Assembly: GCA_026707735.1 (NCBI GenBank)
Contig: JAPOWH010000010.1
Location: 1 to 64,000 of the forward strand
Reading direction: 5' to 3'
DNA from: Gammaproteobacteria bacterium
GTDB lineage: Bacteria; Pseudomonadota; Gammaproteobacteria; Pseudomonadales; Azotimanducaceae
Length of the DNA stretch: 64,000 nt
Part shown: positions 51,718 to 61,614 of the stretch, piece after piece
Numbering within the stretch: the first letter of the stretch is position 1
Layout of the letters: every line of letters begins with the position of its first letter
Notes under the pieces: generated by a model
The model's database searches: none
Told to the model about the DNA's origin: nothing
Seen by the model: only the letters and a program-made list of their open reading frames with translations
Program-made: the position numbers and the translations under genes

Positions 51718-52962
51718 ATGTTCTCTACTCAATTTGGAAAAAAGTTAGTGGCTTTTTCATCATTGGATCCGAAACTGCTTCTAGTCGCTGCCTCATTGTG
51801 CGGGTCGCTGCTAGTTTCTGGTTGCATAAGTTCGACTACGTCCTTGGATGTGAGGGAGTTGCAGATAGTCCATCAGGATCAACCCGTCGATGCGTCGAAC
51901 GAATCTACGAATGTTCTGCTTGTTGAGCGGGAGGACGGTGGACTGGTTGTAGTAACTGACAAGCAGCTCTTTTTGTATGACGAAGAATTCAATCTAGAAC
52001 ATGAGGTCGACTTCGAACACAAGTACTACGGATTTGGTCTCATCCAGGGGCCCAGCGACACACCGTGGTTTGCGGGGTACGAATGGTGGAGCTGGATGTT
52101 TGGGATACTGCACAACATGAACTTCGAAGTGCATGCAATGCCGCTTGGTGAAACTAAACCGACGTTTGCGTGGCCGTGCAAGAATTGCTCAGACTTGCGG
52201 GTGCAACGCTTTGCGGAACCAATGCAAGACTATCTCTACGCCGCGTCCGTGCGTCGTTCTCCACCCTGGGTAGCATTTGATGTGGCTTCAGGCACAAGAT
52301 TCGGAGCCCGCACGTACAGCGAAATGGTTGAGGTCCTGGCCGAGGACCGATTTGGCGGCAATCCAATCCAAGCAACAAGTGCTGGAAAGCGAGTGGGCAA
52401 CCCCTACGCAAGCTTGGAATGGTGGAGGTACGCGTATGCTACATGCGCATCTGGCTCGAGGATTTTGTGGGGAATGCAAGGCGGTACCACTCGGAATTGC
52501 GTGTGGCATCCTCAGCGAGCAAATCGGGATGCAGAATTCATTGTGCGTCTCGATGGCACGTACCAGCGTATCGTGCTCACCGAGAAGGAAACCGGTACCG
52601 AGGCGGACTCCTGGGAATTGAGTGAGTTGGTGGACGTATTGGGATTCTCAAATGTCATTGGCTGGTTTCGATATCCCGATTCAGGTTGCCCTGAGACAGG
52701 TGGTGGAACTAGCAATTTGCAAGCATGCTCGACGACGATGGCAGTGGTCAGCGGCACATGGGAGAATTGCTACGAAGAAACTCGTTGCGAAGAGGTGACA
52801 GGCGTATTCAAATTGGAGGACGGAGGTCATGCGCGTCTAATCAAGTTGATTCCTGCGCCGTCACGAGCAGCCGTTAGACTCATGGATGGCAGGATTGTCG
52901 TATCGGCTGGCCACAATCTTGTATTGTTCGATCCACCCTCAGCATCGCCTGGTGATGCGTAG
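51718..52962 (+). CDS. Predicted lipoprotein of unknown function
   Basis: Product of 414 aa from ATG 51718 (or GTG 51748); the longest ORF start at 51688 lies in the tuf terminator. A long basic n-region leads to the hydrophobic stretch and lipobox LLVSGC (C36). The rest is beta-rich, with many Trp/Tyr, and contains Cys pairs (CKNC, CYEETRCEE, and others) suggesting disulfides. Repeated strands such as GGLVVVTDKQLFLYDEEF and GRIVVSAGHNLVLFDP recall a beta-propeller, but no domain name can be given. It is the first of three genes inserted between tuf and rpsJ. Confidence 0.7.
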   Translation: MFSTQFGKKLVAFSSLDPKLLLVAASLCGSLLVSGCISSTTSLDVRELQIVHQDQPVDASNESTNVLLVEREDGGLVVVTDKQLFLYDEEFNLEHEVDFEHKYYGFGLIQGPSDTPWFAGYEWWSWMFGILHNMNFEVHAMPLGETKPTFAWPCKNCSDLRVQRFAEPMQDYLYAASVRRSPPWVAFDVASGTRFGARTYSEMVEVLAEDRFGGNPIQATSAGKRVGNPYASLEWWRYAYATCASGSRILWGMQGGTTRNCVWHPQRANRDAEFIVRLDGTYQRIVLTEKETGTEADSWELSELVDVLGFSNVIGWFRYPDSGCPETGGGTSNLQACSTTMAVVSGTWENCYEETRCEEVTGVFKLEDGGHARLIKLIPAPSRAAVRLMDGRIVVSAGHNLVLFDPPSASPGDA

Positions 52963-53040
52963 CAGTGAATAGCCGAAAACCACGCTAGGCTGATCGCACT
53001 CGTATACTTAGGTGCGCGTCTTTAATCGTGGGGCTGAACA

Positions 53041-53466
53041 TTGGCTGAATCACCGTTGCCTGTTGTCGAGTATCTGAAGCTTTCCGAGAGCGGGGAACCG
53101 TTTCTGGAGGGCCACCGATGTCAGCAGTGCGGTGCTGTATTCATTGGATCTCGCGATCATTGCTCGAAGTGCGGTGCTCGGGACAGCATGGAGACGTTTC
53201 GTCTCTCGAATACCGGAAGGTTGTATGCTTACTCCATCGTTCATCGATCGTTTCCAGGTATAGATGTTCCCTACGTCTCGGCAATTGTCGACGTGGACGG
53301 AGGAGGAACGTTGAAAGGAAATCTGATAGACGTGGAGCCGGACCCAGGCGCGATCGAGTTCGACATGCCAGTAGAGATTGTTTTTGGCGACGCGTTAGGT
53401 CGCAAAGATGGCGAAGGCAACAGCTACGTTGCATTCTTCTTTCGGCCAGTTAACGGATCACACTAG
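53041..53466 (+). CDS. DUF35 (zinc-ribbon plus OB-fold) acyl-CoA-associated protein
   Basis: Product of 141 aa with TTG start. An N-terminal rubredoxin-like zinc ribbon (CQQC at about 25-28, CSKC at about 41-44) is followed by an OB-fold (GRLYAYSIVHRSFPGIDVPY... and the family Asp/Gly-rich strands). DUF35 proteins of the ChsH2 type partner with SCP-x-type thiolases or thiolase-like aldolases. The thiolase gene starts 10 nt downstream, so the two likely form a complex. Confidence 0.85.
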   Translation: MAESPLPVVEYLKLSESGEPFLEGHRCQQCGAVFIGSRDHCSKCGARDSMETFRLSNTGRLYAYSIVHRSFPGIDVPYVSAIVDVDGGGTLKGNLIDVEPDPGAIEFDMPVEIVFGDALGRKDGEGNSYVAFFFRPVNGSH

Positions 53467-53476
53467 GAGGATCAAA

Positions 53477-54619
53477 ATGGACGCTTATATCGTTGGTGTC
53501 GACATGATTAAGTTTGGCCGCTTTCCCGAAAAAAGCGTACCTCAGCTGGGTGCGGAAGCGGCGTTGCTTGCTCTTGATGATGCCGGATTGACGATTCAGG
53601 ACATGCAGGCTCTGTATTGCGGCAATCTGAACCAGGCCGGCGGCATGGTGGGACAGCGCATTCTGCAGCAAATTGGACAGACGGGTATCCCTGTGGTGAA
53701 CGTTGCAAATGCATGCGCCACAGGCGCTACGGCGTTCCGTGAAGCTTGGACTTCCGTGAAGGCTGAACTGTACGATCTAGTGTTGGCAGTAGGCGTCGAA
53801 CAGATGGGCAGGGGCCTTTTGGGGGGCGGTGCCTCCCGCGGCATATCCAAAGAGGGATTGCTGGGTTCGGGGACGATGCCTTCTGTCTTTGCTGAAGCTG
53901 GGTTGGAGCATACTCGACAGTTTGGGACCACGTTTGAGCAATTTGCCAAGGTCAGCGTCAAGAATCATCATCACTCGACTATGAATCCGAAGGCGATGTA
54001 CCAAATCGAGACGCCATTGGAAACTGTGATGAATTCCGAGATGATCTCGTATCCCAACACAAAGCTGATGTGCTCGGTCAACGTCGACGGTGCAGCCGCG
54101 GCAGTTATTGCTTCCGAGGCCAAAGCAAAAGAGCTCGGCCTGATGTCTAGGGCAGTGAAGGTGCGTGCATCTGTGCTCACGTCTGATCCGTGGCAAGAAC
54201 GGGATCTTGTGATGCCGGACGTCAACACGTGCACTCGAAAAGCGTCCAAGGCCGCCTACGAAATGGCGGGCTTGGGACCCGAAGACGTAGATCTTGTTGA
54301 ACTTCACGATTGCTTTGCAACCGCCGAAATCTTGCACTATGAGAACTTAGGACTCTGCGACGACGGTGAGGCAGGTCGCCTGATTGACGAGGGAGACGTG
54401 GAGTTGGGAGGTCGAGTGCCTGTCAATGTTTCCGGCGGACTGCTCTCCAAAGGCCACCCTCTTGGTGCGACCGGCATTGCAAACATCTACGAAGTGTCGA
54501 CTCACCTTAGAGGCGAAGCCGGACCAAGACAAGTCGAGGGAGCGCGCATTGGATTGACGCACGTGATCGGATTGGGAAGTGCGTGCGGCATACACATATT
54601 GGAGAGCGCGCAAGCCTAG
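53477..54619 (+). CDS. SCP-x-type thiolase / thiolase-like acyl-CoA enzyme
   Basis: Product of 380 aa from ATG 53477 with a strong AGGAGG upstream; the longer ORF start (53408) falls in the previous gene. Thiolase fold with nucleophile motif NACATGATAF (C80), HDCFATAEI, and GGLLSKGHPLGATG (catalytic His). The final GLGSACGIHIL keeps a Cys. This is the SCP2/lipid-transfer-protein thiolase branch, active on CoA thioesters or in retro-aldol steps with DUF35 partners; specificity unknown. It precedes the rpsJ promoter region. Confidence 0.9.
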   Translation: MDAYIVGVDMIKFGRFPEKSVPQLGAEAALLALDDAGLTIQDMQALYCGNLNQAGGMVGQRILQQIGQTGIPVVNVANACATGATAFREAWTSVKAELYDLVLAVGVEQMGRGLLGGGASRGISKEGLLGSGTMPSVFAEAGLEHTRQFGTTFEQFAKVSVKNHHHSTMNPKAMYQIETPLETVMNSEMISYPNTKLMCSVNVDGAAAAVIASEAKAKELGLMSRAVKVRASVLTSDPWQERDLVMPDVNTCTRKASKAAYEMAGLGPEDVDLVELHDCFATAEILHYENLGLCDDGEAGRLIDEGDVELGGRVPVNVSGGLLSKGHPLGATGIANIYEVSTHLRGEAGPRQVEGARIGLTHVIGLGSACGIHILESAQA

Positions 54620-54775
54620 AGCAAGACCCTCCAAGAGGATCGACGACGATTGCTTCACGTGCCGCACACGGGATTTCTCGTGTCGCGCAAATCCGGGTTT
54701 GGAGCTGATTTTCGAATCCAGTGACACCTATGTGCGCTGGAGCGCAACAAATTCGTCCGGATCGCTTAGAAAAGG

Positions 54776-54804
54776 TTTACACAAGCCGAAGGGATTAGTA
54801 CAAT
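54776..54804 (+). promoter_or_regulatory. S10 operon promoter
   Basis: TTTACA (54776-54781), 17-nt spacer, TACAAT (54799-54804). A transcript would start near 54811, leaving a leader of about 90 nt before rpsJ. In E. coli the S10 leader is the target of L4 attenuation; the leader here was not folded in detail. Confidence 0.7.
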
Positions 54805-54901
54805 CCTCATCCCTTTGCTGGGACTGAGCGTCTTTCGCAAGAATGCGTTCAGGTGCTCAATGCTACGTCCCAGGTTTTAAGCAATTGTGGCGGATGGCTA
54901 G

Positions 54902-55222
54902 GTGGCCGAAGAGAACAGGATACAAATACGCCTAAAGGCGTACGATCATCGGCTGATCGATCAGTCTGCCGAGGAGATCATGTCGGCGACGAAACAGTCG
55001 GGTGCGCGTGTGCTCGGGCCTATTCCGTTGCCGACCAAATTCGAGCGGTACACCGTATTGATTTCGCCACATGTAAACAAGGATGCTCGAGACCAGTATG
55101 AAATACGAACGCACAAGCGTTTGCTTTATATCGTCGATCCTCCGGAACGCACGATAGACGCGTTGATGAAACTCGAGCTCGCAGCAGGAGTGGACGTAGA
55201 CCTAAAGATTGATACCAAGTAA
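54902..55222 (+). CDS. rpsJ: 30S ribosomal protein S10
   Basis: Product of 106 aa with GTG start. [41 protein letters not shown] and [14 protein letters not shown] are canonical (each stretch conserved). S10 is in the 30S head and is the NusE partner of NusG in antitermination. First gene of the S10 operon, about 90 nt after the likely transcription start. Confidence 0.97.
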   Translation: MAEENRIQIRLKAYDHRLIDQSAEEIMSATKQSGARVLGPIPLPTKFERYTVLISPHVNKDARDQYEIRTHKRLLYIVDPPERTIDALMKLELAAGVDVDLKIDTK

Positions 55223-55243
55223 CGAACCCCGAAACTAGACTGC

Positions 55244-55268
55244 GGTCGCGTTCAATCGAACGCGGACC
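55244..55268 (+). promoter_or_regulatory. rpsJ-rplC intergenic hairpin
   Basis: A 10-bp stem GGTC-GCGTTC/GAACGC-(G)-GACC with one bulge and loop AATC lies in an unusually long 176-nt gap between rpsJ and rplC. No T-run follows. Possibly an mRNA processing or regulatory element. Confidence 0.35.
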
Positions 55269-55398
55269 CTGCGGAACAGCTTCGGCATCGAACCGCGGCG
55301 TGCGACGTCGCATCGTTTGAGCCCCAATTGTCATATGAGAGGGACAGGGATTCCTGCAACCCTTTTGTATGTGTGAACGTGTACTGAACAAGCAGATT

Positions 55399-56085
55399 AT
55401 GACGATCGGAATCATAGGCGTGAAGAGTGGAATGACGCGGGTGTTTGAGCCCGATGGTCCATCGATTCCAGTGACGGTAGTCCACGCCGAACCAAACCGA
55501 GTGGTTCAGATCAAGTCGTTGGACTCAGATCGCTACGAAGCCGTACAGGTCGTGCATGGTGATGCAAGTGCCAAGCACGTGTCCAAGCCTATGCAGGGAC
55601 ACTTCGACAAGGGCGACGTTTCGCCAGGTTCCTGCGTACGTGAATTTCGATTGGATGGCGAAGCGGTAGACGAAGAGGAACGGGAGCTAAAAGCTGGAGA
55701 CGAATTGTCGGTGTCCCAGTTCTTTGAAGGACAGTCAGTGGACGTTACAGGCGTATCGAAAGGCAAGGGATTTGCTGGTGTCATCAAGAGGTGGAATTTC
55801 CAGCGTCAAGACATGTCCCATGGCAACTCTTTGGCACACCGCGCACCTGGGTCTATAGGTCAATGTCAAACACCGGGCAAGGTGTTCAAAGGAAAGAAGA
55901 TGGCGGGCCACATGGGTAATGAGAGGACGACCGTTCAGAACTTGGAGGTTGTCCGCCTTATTCCCGATAGGAACTTGATTCTTATCAAGGGAGCGGTACC
56001 CGGTCCAACGGGTGGTTTTGTTGTCGTCCGCCCCGCAGTCAAGGCTGGCAAGCAAACGCCAGCCCAGATATCTGAGGAGAATTGA
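55399..56085 (+). CDS. rplC: 50S ribosomal protein L3
   Basis: Product of 228 aa from ATG 55399; the longer in-frame start at 55369 adds no conserved residues. [16 protein letters not shown] at the N-terminus and [15 protein letters not shown] near the C-terminus are family marks. It is about 19 residues longer than E. coli L3, mostly at the end. L3 initiates 50S assembly and reaches the peptidyl-transferase centre. Next gene starts 2 nt later (or overlaps). Confidence 0.96.
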   Translation: MTIGIIGVKSGMTRVFEPDGPSIPVTVVHAEPNRVVQIKSLDSDRYEAVQVVHGDASAKHVSKPMQGHFDKGDVSPGSCVREFRLDGEAVDEEERELKAGDELSVSQFFEGQSVDVTGVSKGKGFAGVIKRWNFQRQDMSHGNSLAHRAPGSIGQCQTPGKVFKGKKMAGHMGNERTTVQNLEVVRLIPDRNLILIKGAVPGPTGGFVVVRPAVKAGKQTPAQISEEN

Positions 56086-56087
56086 GC

Positions 56088-56690
56088 TTGGACATCGCAC
56101 TGACAAGCGGCGAGAGCATTGCCTTGGATGATTCGATTTTTTCGGCCGAATTCAACAGTGCGCTTGTCAGTCAAGTGGTTCAAGCCTACCTGTCCAACGG
56201 CCATCGGGGTACCAAGGCTCACAAATCGAGATCAGACGTTCAGGGCGGTGGTCACAAGCCATGGCGACAGAAGGGCACTGGCCGCGCCCGCGCGGGAACC
56301 TCGCGGAGCCCAATTTGGCGGGGAGGCGGGGTTACTTTTGCGGCACGTCCTACGACACGTTCTCAAAAAGTGAATCGTAAGATGTATCGGAGGGCCATGC
56401 GTTGCATTCTGTCCGAACTCGTTCGCCAGCAACGACTCGTCGCAACCTCCGAATTCGACATCGATTCCCCCAAGACCTCCAAACTCAAAGACTCCCTCAG
56501 CACCCTCGACATTTCCAACTGCCTAATAATTCTTTCAAATCCCTCCGAGAATCTTCAGCGGGCAGCATCAAATCTAAAACACGTTTCACTACTCGTTCCC
56601 TCGCGCGTCAACCCAGTCGACTTACTCAATTTTGACAAGATTCTTGTCGATGAGCAGATGTTGCGTCAATTGGAGTCAAGTCTGGCATGA
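56088..56690 (+). CDS. rplD: 50S ribosomal protein L4
   Basis: Product of 200 aa. Start TTG 56088 has GAGGAG 8 nt upstream; TTG 56082, overlapping the rplC stop, is an alternative but only 2 nt from the same site. The exit-tunnel loop ([21 protein letters not shown]) and [21 protein letters not shown] are present. In E. coli L4 represses its own operon. The stop overlaps the rplW start by 4 nt. Confidence 0.95.
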   Translation: MDIALTSGESIALDDSIFSAEFNSALVSQVVQAYLSNGHRGTKAHKSRSDVQGGGHKPWRQKGTGRARAGTSRSPIWRGGGVTFAARPTTRSQKVNRKMYRRAMRCILSELVRQQRLVATSEFDIDSPKTSKLKDSLSTLDISNCLIILSNPSENLQRAASNLKHVSLLVPSRVNPVDLLNFDKILVDEQMLRQLESSLA

Positions 56691-56995
56691 ATATTGAGCG
56701 TCTATACAGTATTTTGCAAGGTCCTCATGTCACGGAGAAAGTCACCGATATTGGCGATGAGTCGAACCAATACGCATTCAAGGTCGACACCCGCGCAACC
56801 AAGAAGGAGATCAAGCAAGCGGTCGAGCAACTCTATGACGTGAGCGTCGAAAACGTGACAACTTTGCGAGTCAAGGGGAAGAAAACACGCCGCTTAACCC
56901 GATCGATCATGGAAGGTCGGAAGAAGCACTGGAAAAAGGCATATGTTCGACTAAAGCCCGATGATCGAATTGACTTCACGTTGGAAATAAACTGA
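56687..56995 (+). CDS. rplW: 50S ribosomal protein L23
   Basis: Product of 102 aa. [13 protein letters not shown], the basic extended loop ([21 protein letters not shown]) and KKAYVRL are typical. L23 lines the tunnel exit and docks trigger factor and SRP. Overlaps rplD by 4 nt and rplB by 1 nt. Confidence 0.96.
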   Translation: MNIERLYSILQGPHVTEKVTDIGDESNQYAFKVDTRATKKEIKQAVEQLYDVSVENVTTLRVKGKKTRRLTRSIMEGRKKHWKKAYVRLKPDDRIDFTLEIN

Positions 56996-57825
56996 TGGCC
57001 GTAGTGCGAGCAAAACCGACATCGGCTGGGCGTCGATTTGTTGCACGTGTCGTTGACACTTCGTTGCACAAGGGATCGCCCTACAAACCGCTTGTTGAAC
57101 CGTTGCCCAAGAGAGCGGGGCGCAACAACAAAGGTCGCATCACCACGCGACATCGCGGTGGTGGGCACAAGCGGCACTATCGGGTAATCGATTTCAAACG
57201 CGACAAAGATGGCATTCCGGCCATTGTCGAGAGGCTGGAGTATGACCCGAATCGAAGTTCAAACATCGCGCTGTTGAAATATCGCGACGGCGAACGCAGA
57301 TACATCATTGCTCCCCGCGGTTTGCGGGTCGGCGACGAGATCCGATCGGGATCCACTGCACCCATACGGGTAGGCAATGCCATGCCAATGCGCAACATTC
57401 CGCTGGGCAGCCTGATCCACTGCGTAGAGCTCAAACCCGGCAAGGGCGCGCAACTGGCACGAAGCGCCGGCACATCCGTGAAGCTGTTGGCGAGGGAAGG
57501 AGCTCATGCCACGCTACGCCTGCGGTCCGGGGAGATGCGTCGTGTTCTCAGCGAGTGCAAGGCAGTATTGGGCGAAGTGGGCAATAGCGAACACAACCTT
57601 AGGTCTCTTGGCAAAGCGGGCGCAAATCGGTGGCGTGGACGCCGTCCCACGGTTAGGGGGGTCGCCATGAATCCTGTGGACCATCCGCACGGTGGCGGAG
57701 AGGGCAAGTCATCGGGCGGCCGACATCCCGTCTCGCCGACAGGCATTCCGACGAAGGGACATCGCACACGTCGCAAGAAGCCCAGCGATGCCATGATCAT
57801 TCGAAGAAGAGGCAAGGAAAGATAA
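56995..57825 (+). CDS. rplB: 50S ribosomal protein L2
   Basis: Product of 276 aa, full length. [40 protein letters not shown] and the highly conserved C-terminal [19 protein letters not shown] (with the conserved His needed near the peptidyl-transferase centre) are present. TGATG overlap with rplW; rpsS follows after 2 nt. Confidence 0.97.
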   Translation: MAVVRAKPTSAGRRFVARVVDTSLHKGSPYKPLVEPLPKRAGRNNKGRITTRHRGGGHKRHYRVIDFKRDKDGIPAIVERLEYDPNRSSNIALLKYRDGERRYIIAPRGLRVGDEIRSGSTAPIRVGNAMPMRNIPLGSLIHCVELKPGKGAQLARSAGTSVKLLAREGAHATLRLRSGEMRRVLSECKAVLGEVGNSEHNLRSLGKAGANRWRGRRPTVRGVAMNPVDHPHGGGEGKSSGGRHPVSPTGIPTKGHRTRRKKPSDAMIIRRRGKER

Positions 57826-57827
57826 AA

Positions 57828-58109
57828 ATGCCACGAGCACTGCGGAAAGGTCCATTTGTAGACACCCATCTGTTGGCGAAAGTCGAACGGGCGCAGGAGA
57901 CGAATGATCGCAGGCCAATTCGGACATGGTCCAGAAGATCCATGATTGTTCCAGAGATGGTGGGCTTGACGATCATGGTGCACAACGGGCGCCAGCACGT
58001 TCCGGTGTTCATTACGGAGGAACTGGTAGGGCACAAGCTAGGTGAATTTGCGCCTACGCGTACATTCAAGGGTCATGCGGGGGATCGCAAGACTACCACT
58101 CGCGCATAG
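57828..58109 (+). CDS. rpsS: 30S ribosomal protein S19
   Basis: Product of 93 aa. [38 protein letters not shown] and [16 protein letters not shown] are canonical. It binds 16S rRNA in the 30S head with S13. Part of the continuous S10 operon. Confidence 0.97.
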   Translation: MPRALRKGPFVDTHLLAKVERAQETNDRRPIRTWSRRSMIVPEMVGLTIMVHNGRQHVPVFITEELVGHKLGEFAPTRTFKGHAGDRKTTTRA

Positions 58110-58124
58110 GGTGCGTATACAACC

Positions 58125-58466
58125 ATGAGAGTACACGCCATAGCCAAGCATTTGCGAGTGTCGCCACAGAAGGTGCGACTCATAGCGGATCAAATCAGAG
58201 GAAAGAGCGTCGCAGAAGCGTTCGACATTCTCGAGTACGACGTTCAGAAAGGCGCACCATTGGTTAGAAAGGTCTTGGACTCCGCTGTTTCCAACGCAGA
58301 AACCAGGTGGTCAGCCGATGTCGACGAGCTCAAGGTGGCTGAAATATACGTAAACGATGGCAAACGACTAAAGCGCTATCGAGCGCGAGCTCGAGGGCGC
58401 GGGTCAAGGATTATCAAGAGGATGTGTCACGTCACCGTTGCCGTAGCTGACAACCTAGACGACTAG
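58125..58466 (+). CDS. rplV: 50S ribosomal protein L22
   Basis: Product of 113 aa. Conserved RVSPQKVRLIADQIRGKSV, the beta-hairpin that lines the exit tunnel (KRYRARARGRGSRIIKRMCH) and the C-terminal HVTVAV strand. No macrolide-type hairpin deletion is obvious. Starts 15 nt after rpsS. Confidence 0.97.
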   Translation: MRVHAIAKHLRVSPQKVRLIADQIRGKSVAEAFDILEYDVQKGAPLVRKVLDSAVSNAETRWSADVDELKVAEIYVNDGKRLKRYRARARGRGSRIIKRMCHVTVAVADNLDD

Positions 58467-58505
58467 GAAAGTAAGGACAACTAGGCAAGAGACAGCAGGA
58501 AGACT

Positions 58506-59183
58506 ATGGGTCAGAAGGTAAATCCAATCGGGTTTAGGTTGGGCATTGTGCGAGACCATACGTCGGTGTGGTATGCCGGCAAGGAGAAATACGTCGAATA
58601 CCTCCAGAACGACTTGGAAATTCGCGATTTTCTATCCAAGCGCTTGGCGCAGGCATTCGTAAGCCGAGTCGACATCGAGAGACCATCTCAAGATGCACGA
58701 ATCACGATCCACACCGCACGACCTGGCATGGTCATCGGACAGCGAGGCGCGGATGTCGAACGCTTGCGAGGGGAATTGACTCGTCTTGTGGGTGCTCCCG
58801 TCGTTGTGAATGTCGAAGAGATTCGAAAGCCAGAATTAGACGCCCTTTTGGTCGCACACAACGTGGCGCAGCAGTTGGAACGACGTGTCATGTTCCGGCG
58901 AGCTGCGCGGAGAGCGTTGCAGAACGCTATGCGACTAGGTGCCGAAGGAGTCAAGATTAGAGTTTCGGGGCGTCTGGACGGCAAGGAGCTTGCTCGTTCC
59001 GAGGCCTATTCGGAAGGGCGGGTGCCATTGCACACGTTGCGCGCAGACATTGACTATGCCGTGGCAGAATCGTTCACAACCTATGGCGTGATCGGCGTCA
59101 AGGTTTGGGTATTCAAGGGCGAGGTCATTGAAGGAACAGAGAGCGCCGAGGGCCGAAGCCCGTCTGCGTCTACTGGACGGTAG
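58506..59183 (+). CDS. rpsC: 30S ribosomal protein S3
   Basis: Product of 225 aa. [17 protein letters not shown], the KH domain GxxG-type motif ([16 protein letters not shown]) and the C-terminal [19 protein letters not shown] and [15 protein letters not shown] are present. S3 forms part of the mRNA entry helicase. A short Ser/Glu-rich tail ends the protein. Confidence 0.97.
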   Translation: MGQKVNPIGFRLGIVRDHTSVWYAGKEKYVEYLQNDLEIRDFLSKRLAQAFVSRVDIERPSQDARITIHTARPGMVIGQRGADVERLRGELTRLVGAPVVVNVEEIRKPELDALLVAHNVAQQLERRVMFRRAARRALQNAMRLGAEGVKIRVSGRLDGKELARSEAYSEGRVPLHTLRADIDYAVAESFTTYGVIGVKVWVFKGEVIEGTESAEGRSPSASTGR

Positions 59184-59191
59184 CACTTGAC

Positions 59192-59605
59192 ATGTTGCAG
59201 CCAACAAGAACCAAATTTAGGAAGCAGCAGAAGGGGCGGAATCGCGGCTTGGCACAGAGATCAAACCGTGTTTGCTTTGGCCAGTATGGGCTTAAAGCGA
59301 TCGGGCGCGGACGCATGACGGCTCGGCAAATTGAGGCAGCCCGCCGTGCTATGACTCGCCAATTGCGACGAGGGGGCAAAGTCTGGATTCGTGTGTTTCC
59401 GGACAAGCCGATTACCAAGAAACCTTTGGAAGTGAGACAGGGCAAAGGCAAGGGATCAGTGGAGTATTGGGTTGCGCAAATTCAACCTGGTCGAATGCTT
59501 TACGAGGTCGCTGGCGTGACAGAAGAGGATGCACGACGAGCATTCCAACTGGCTTCCAGCAAGTTGCCCTTCGCGACTTCTGTAGTGGCGAGAAGGACTG
59601 TCTGA
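59192..59605 (+). CDS. rplP: 50S ribosomal protein L16
   Basis: Product of 137 aa. [61 protein letters not shown] and [15 protein letters not shown] are canonical, including the Arg of the hydroxylated RGRMTA loop. It sits near the A site. Its stop overlaps the rpmC start by 1 nt. Confidence 0.97.
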   Translation: MLQPTRTKFRKQQKGRNRGLAQRSNRVCFGQYGLKAIGRGRMTARQIEAARRAMTRQLRRGGKVWIRVFPDKPITKKPLEVRQGKGKGSVEYWVAQIQPGRMLYEVAGVTEEDARRAFQLASSKLPFATSVVARRTV

Positions 59606-59796
59606 TGGATGCGAGCGACCTAAGAGAGTTTACAGCCGAGGAGCTTGCCGAGGAGTTGGAGAAAGCCCTCAAGGAACAGTTCAACATGAGGTTTCAACGG
59701 GCTACCGACCAGCTTCCGCAGACGCATTTGCTGACGCAGTCCAGGCGAAACATAGCAAGAGTCAAGACAATTATTCGGGAAAAGCAAAATGGGTGA
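59605..59796 (+). CDS. rpmC: 50S ribosomal protein L29
   Basis: Product of 63 aa from ATG 59605, overlapping the rplP stop (TGATG). [20 protein letters not shown] and the second helix with [17 protein letters not shown] form the typical helical hairpin. A longer ORF starting inside rplP was not used. It ends 8 nt inside rpsQ. Confidence 0.95.
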   Translation: MDASDLREFTAEELAEELEKALKEQFNMRFQRATDQLPQTHLLTQSRRNIARVKTIIREKQNG

Positions 59797-60049
59797 CTCC
59801 ACTTCCAAGTTGACCCGGACATTGAGCGGAGTGGTCGTTGCCGATCGATCGGACAAGACCATTGCAGTCCGGGTCGATCGAAGAGTCCGTCATCCGCTCT
59901 ATCAGAAGATTATTGGCAGGTCGTCGAAGTTGCAAGTACACGACGAGGCCAATGAAGCCAAGATTGGCGATCGGGTCGTGATCGAGGAGTGCAGGCCACT
60001 GTCCAAGACCAAGTCGTGGCGTCTCGCCTCAGTCGAAGAAAGCGTGTAG
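59789..60049 (+). CDS. rpsQ: 30S ribosomal protein S17
   Basis: Product of 86 aa. [29 protein letters not shown], and [20 protein letters not shown] are family marks (OB-fold 16S binder). Start overlaps the rpmC end by 8 nt. Confidence 0.96.
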   Translation: MGDSTSKLTRTLSGVVVADRSDKTIAVRVDRRVRHPLYQKIIGRSSKLQVHDEANEAKIGDRVVIEECRPLSKTKSWRLASVEESV

Positions 60050-60061
60050 CAGGAGAGAGCG

Positions 60062-60430
60062 GTGATTCAGAGCGAGACAATGCTTGATGTTGCTGACAAC
60101 AGCGGTGCGAGAAGAGTGCAGTGCATCAAGGTACTTGGCGGGTCTCGACGTCGCTACGCCGGAATAGGAGACACCATTCGAGTGACCGTGAAGGAAGCCA
60201 TTCCGCGAAGCAGAGTCCGCAAGGGACAGATCATGCGCGCAGTAGTGGTTAGAACTCGCAAGGGCGTGCGACGCCAAGATGGATCGCTCATTCGTTTCGA
60301 TCAAAACGCGGCAGTGCTGGTGAATGAGAGCAGGGAGCCCATTGGGACTCGGATTTTTGGTCCCGTCACTCGTGAGCTCCGTACCCGCCAATACATGCGA
60401 ATCGTATCGTTAGCGCCAGAGGTTCTATAG
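60062..60430 (+). CDS. rplN: 50S ribosomal protein L14
   Basis: Product of 122 aa with GTG start and AGGAGAG upstream. [34 protein letters not shown], and [13 protein letters not shown] are nearly identical to other gammaproteobacteria. Forms an inter-subunit bridge. Starts the spc part of the cluster. Confidence 0.97.
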   Translation: MIQSETMLDVADNSGARRVQCIKVLGGSRRRYAGIGDTIRVTVKEAIPRSRVRKGQIMRAVVVRTRKGVRRQDGSLIRFDQNAAVLVNESREPIGTRIFGPVTRELRTRQYMRIVSLAPEVL

Positions 60431-60432
60431 TC

Positions 60433-60744
60433 GTGAATCGGATCAAGAAGGACGATCAGGTCATAGTTCTGGCAGGCAAGGACAAGGGCCGAATAGGCGA
60501 CGTCGTGCGTCTTGTTGGCGATGATCGAGTCGTTGTGGCGACTGTCAACATGGTGAACAGGCACACACGTGCTACACAGCCAGGAGCACGGCAGGGAATT
60601 ATTGCGCAAGAAGCGCCGTTGCACATTTCGAACGTAGCAATCTACAACCCAAACACCGAGAAGGCGGACAAGGTGGGTTTTCGACAGGAAGACGGGGACA
60701 AGATACGGTTTTACCGTTCCACAGATGAGCGAATTGATGATTGA
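60433..60744 (+). CDS. rplX: 50S ribosomal protein L24
   Basis: Product of 103 aa with GTG start 2 nt after rplN. KOW motif IKKDDQVIVLAGKDKGRIGDV, then VNMVNRHTRATQPGARQGI and the C-terminal RQEDGDKIRFYRST. Assembly initiator of 50S. Confidence 0.96.
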   Translation: MNRIKKDDQVIVLAGKDKGRIGDVVRLVGDDRVVVATVNMVNRHTRATQPGARQGIIAQEAPLHISNVAIYNPNTEKADKVGFRQEDGDKIRFYRSTDERIDD

Positions 60745-60762
60745 AGATCAGGCAGCTAGGCA

Positions 60763-61302
60763 ATGAGCAATCTTCAACAGAAATACGTCGAGGAGATTCG
60801 TCCTCAATTGATGAAAGAGTATGGCTACTCTTCGCTTATGCGCGTACCCAAGCTTGTCAAGGTGACGTTGAACATGGGAGTGGGGCAAGCGGCCGGCGAC
60901 CGAAAGCTCTTGGATAGCGCATTTGACGACTTAATGAAGATCGCCGGGCAACGCCCGAAGATCACTCGTGCCAGAAAGTCCGAAGCGGCCTTCAAGATTC
61001 GAACGGGTTATCCGATTGGTTGCATGGTCACGCTTCGGCGCACGATCATGTACGAGTTCGTCGAACGGCTAATTGGGATCGCGATCCCGCGTATGCGCGA
61101 CTTTCGCGGTCTCAATCCTCGAGCATTCGATGGTCGCGGAAACTACTCCATTGGAATTACGGAGCAGATCATATTTCCAGAAATCAATTACGACGAAATC
61201 GATTCGATTCGCGGGTTGGACGCTGCAATAACGACAACCGCGCGCGACGATGCAGAGGGTTTGGCGTTGCTGCAGGCCTTCAATTTTCCCTTTAGGAGTT
61301 AG
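60763..61302 (+). CDS. rplE: 50S ribosomal protein L5
   Basis: Product of 179 aa. [57 protein letters not shown] and [14 protein letters not shown] are canonical; binds 5S rRNA. The stop is followed after 2 nt by rpsN. Confidence 0.97.
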   Translation: MSNLQQKYVEEIRPQLMKEYGYSSLMRVPKLVKVTLNMGVGQAAGDRKLLDSAFDDLMKIAGQRPKITRARKSEAAFKIRTGYPIGCMVTLRRTIMYEFVERLIGIAIPRMRDFRGLNPRAFDGRGNYSIGITEQIIFPEINYDEIDSIRGLDAAITTTARDDAEGLALLQAFNFPFRS

Positions 61303-61304
61303 GT

Positions 61305-61610
61305 GTGGCGAAGCAGTCGGTGCTTGAGCGCGAGAAGAAGCGCGAAAAGACAGTCGCAAAGTATCGCGAAAGGCGTGCAAGGTTGAAAGAGGTTATCAAT
61401 GATCGTTCCCTGTCCGCAGAGGAGAGATGGGATGCACAACTGCAGCTTCAAGCACTGCCTCGCAATGCTAGCCCCATCCGATTGCGTCGACGATGTTGCA
61501 TCACCGGTCGTCCTCGCGGCGTGTATCGCAGATTTGGATTGGGCAGAACGAAACTCAGGGAAGCGGCCATGCGTGGCGACGTTCCCGGATTGAAGAAGTC
61601 AAGTTGGTAG
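61305..61610 (+). CDS. rpsN: 30S ribosomal protein S14 (zinc-independent type)
   Basis: Product of 101 aa with GTG start after TAGGAG-like sequence. The long form without zinc knuckles: [40 protein letters not shown] and [11 protein letters not shown]. The two adjacent Cys are not arranged as CxxC pairs. Gammaproteobacteria typically carry this form here. Confidence 0.96.
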   Translation: MAKQSVLEREKKREKTVAKYRERRARLKEVINDRSLSAEERWDAQLQLQALPRNASPIRLRRRCCITGRPRGVYRRFGLGRTKLREAAMRGDVPGLKKSSW

Positions 61611-61614
61611 AACC

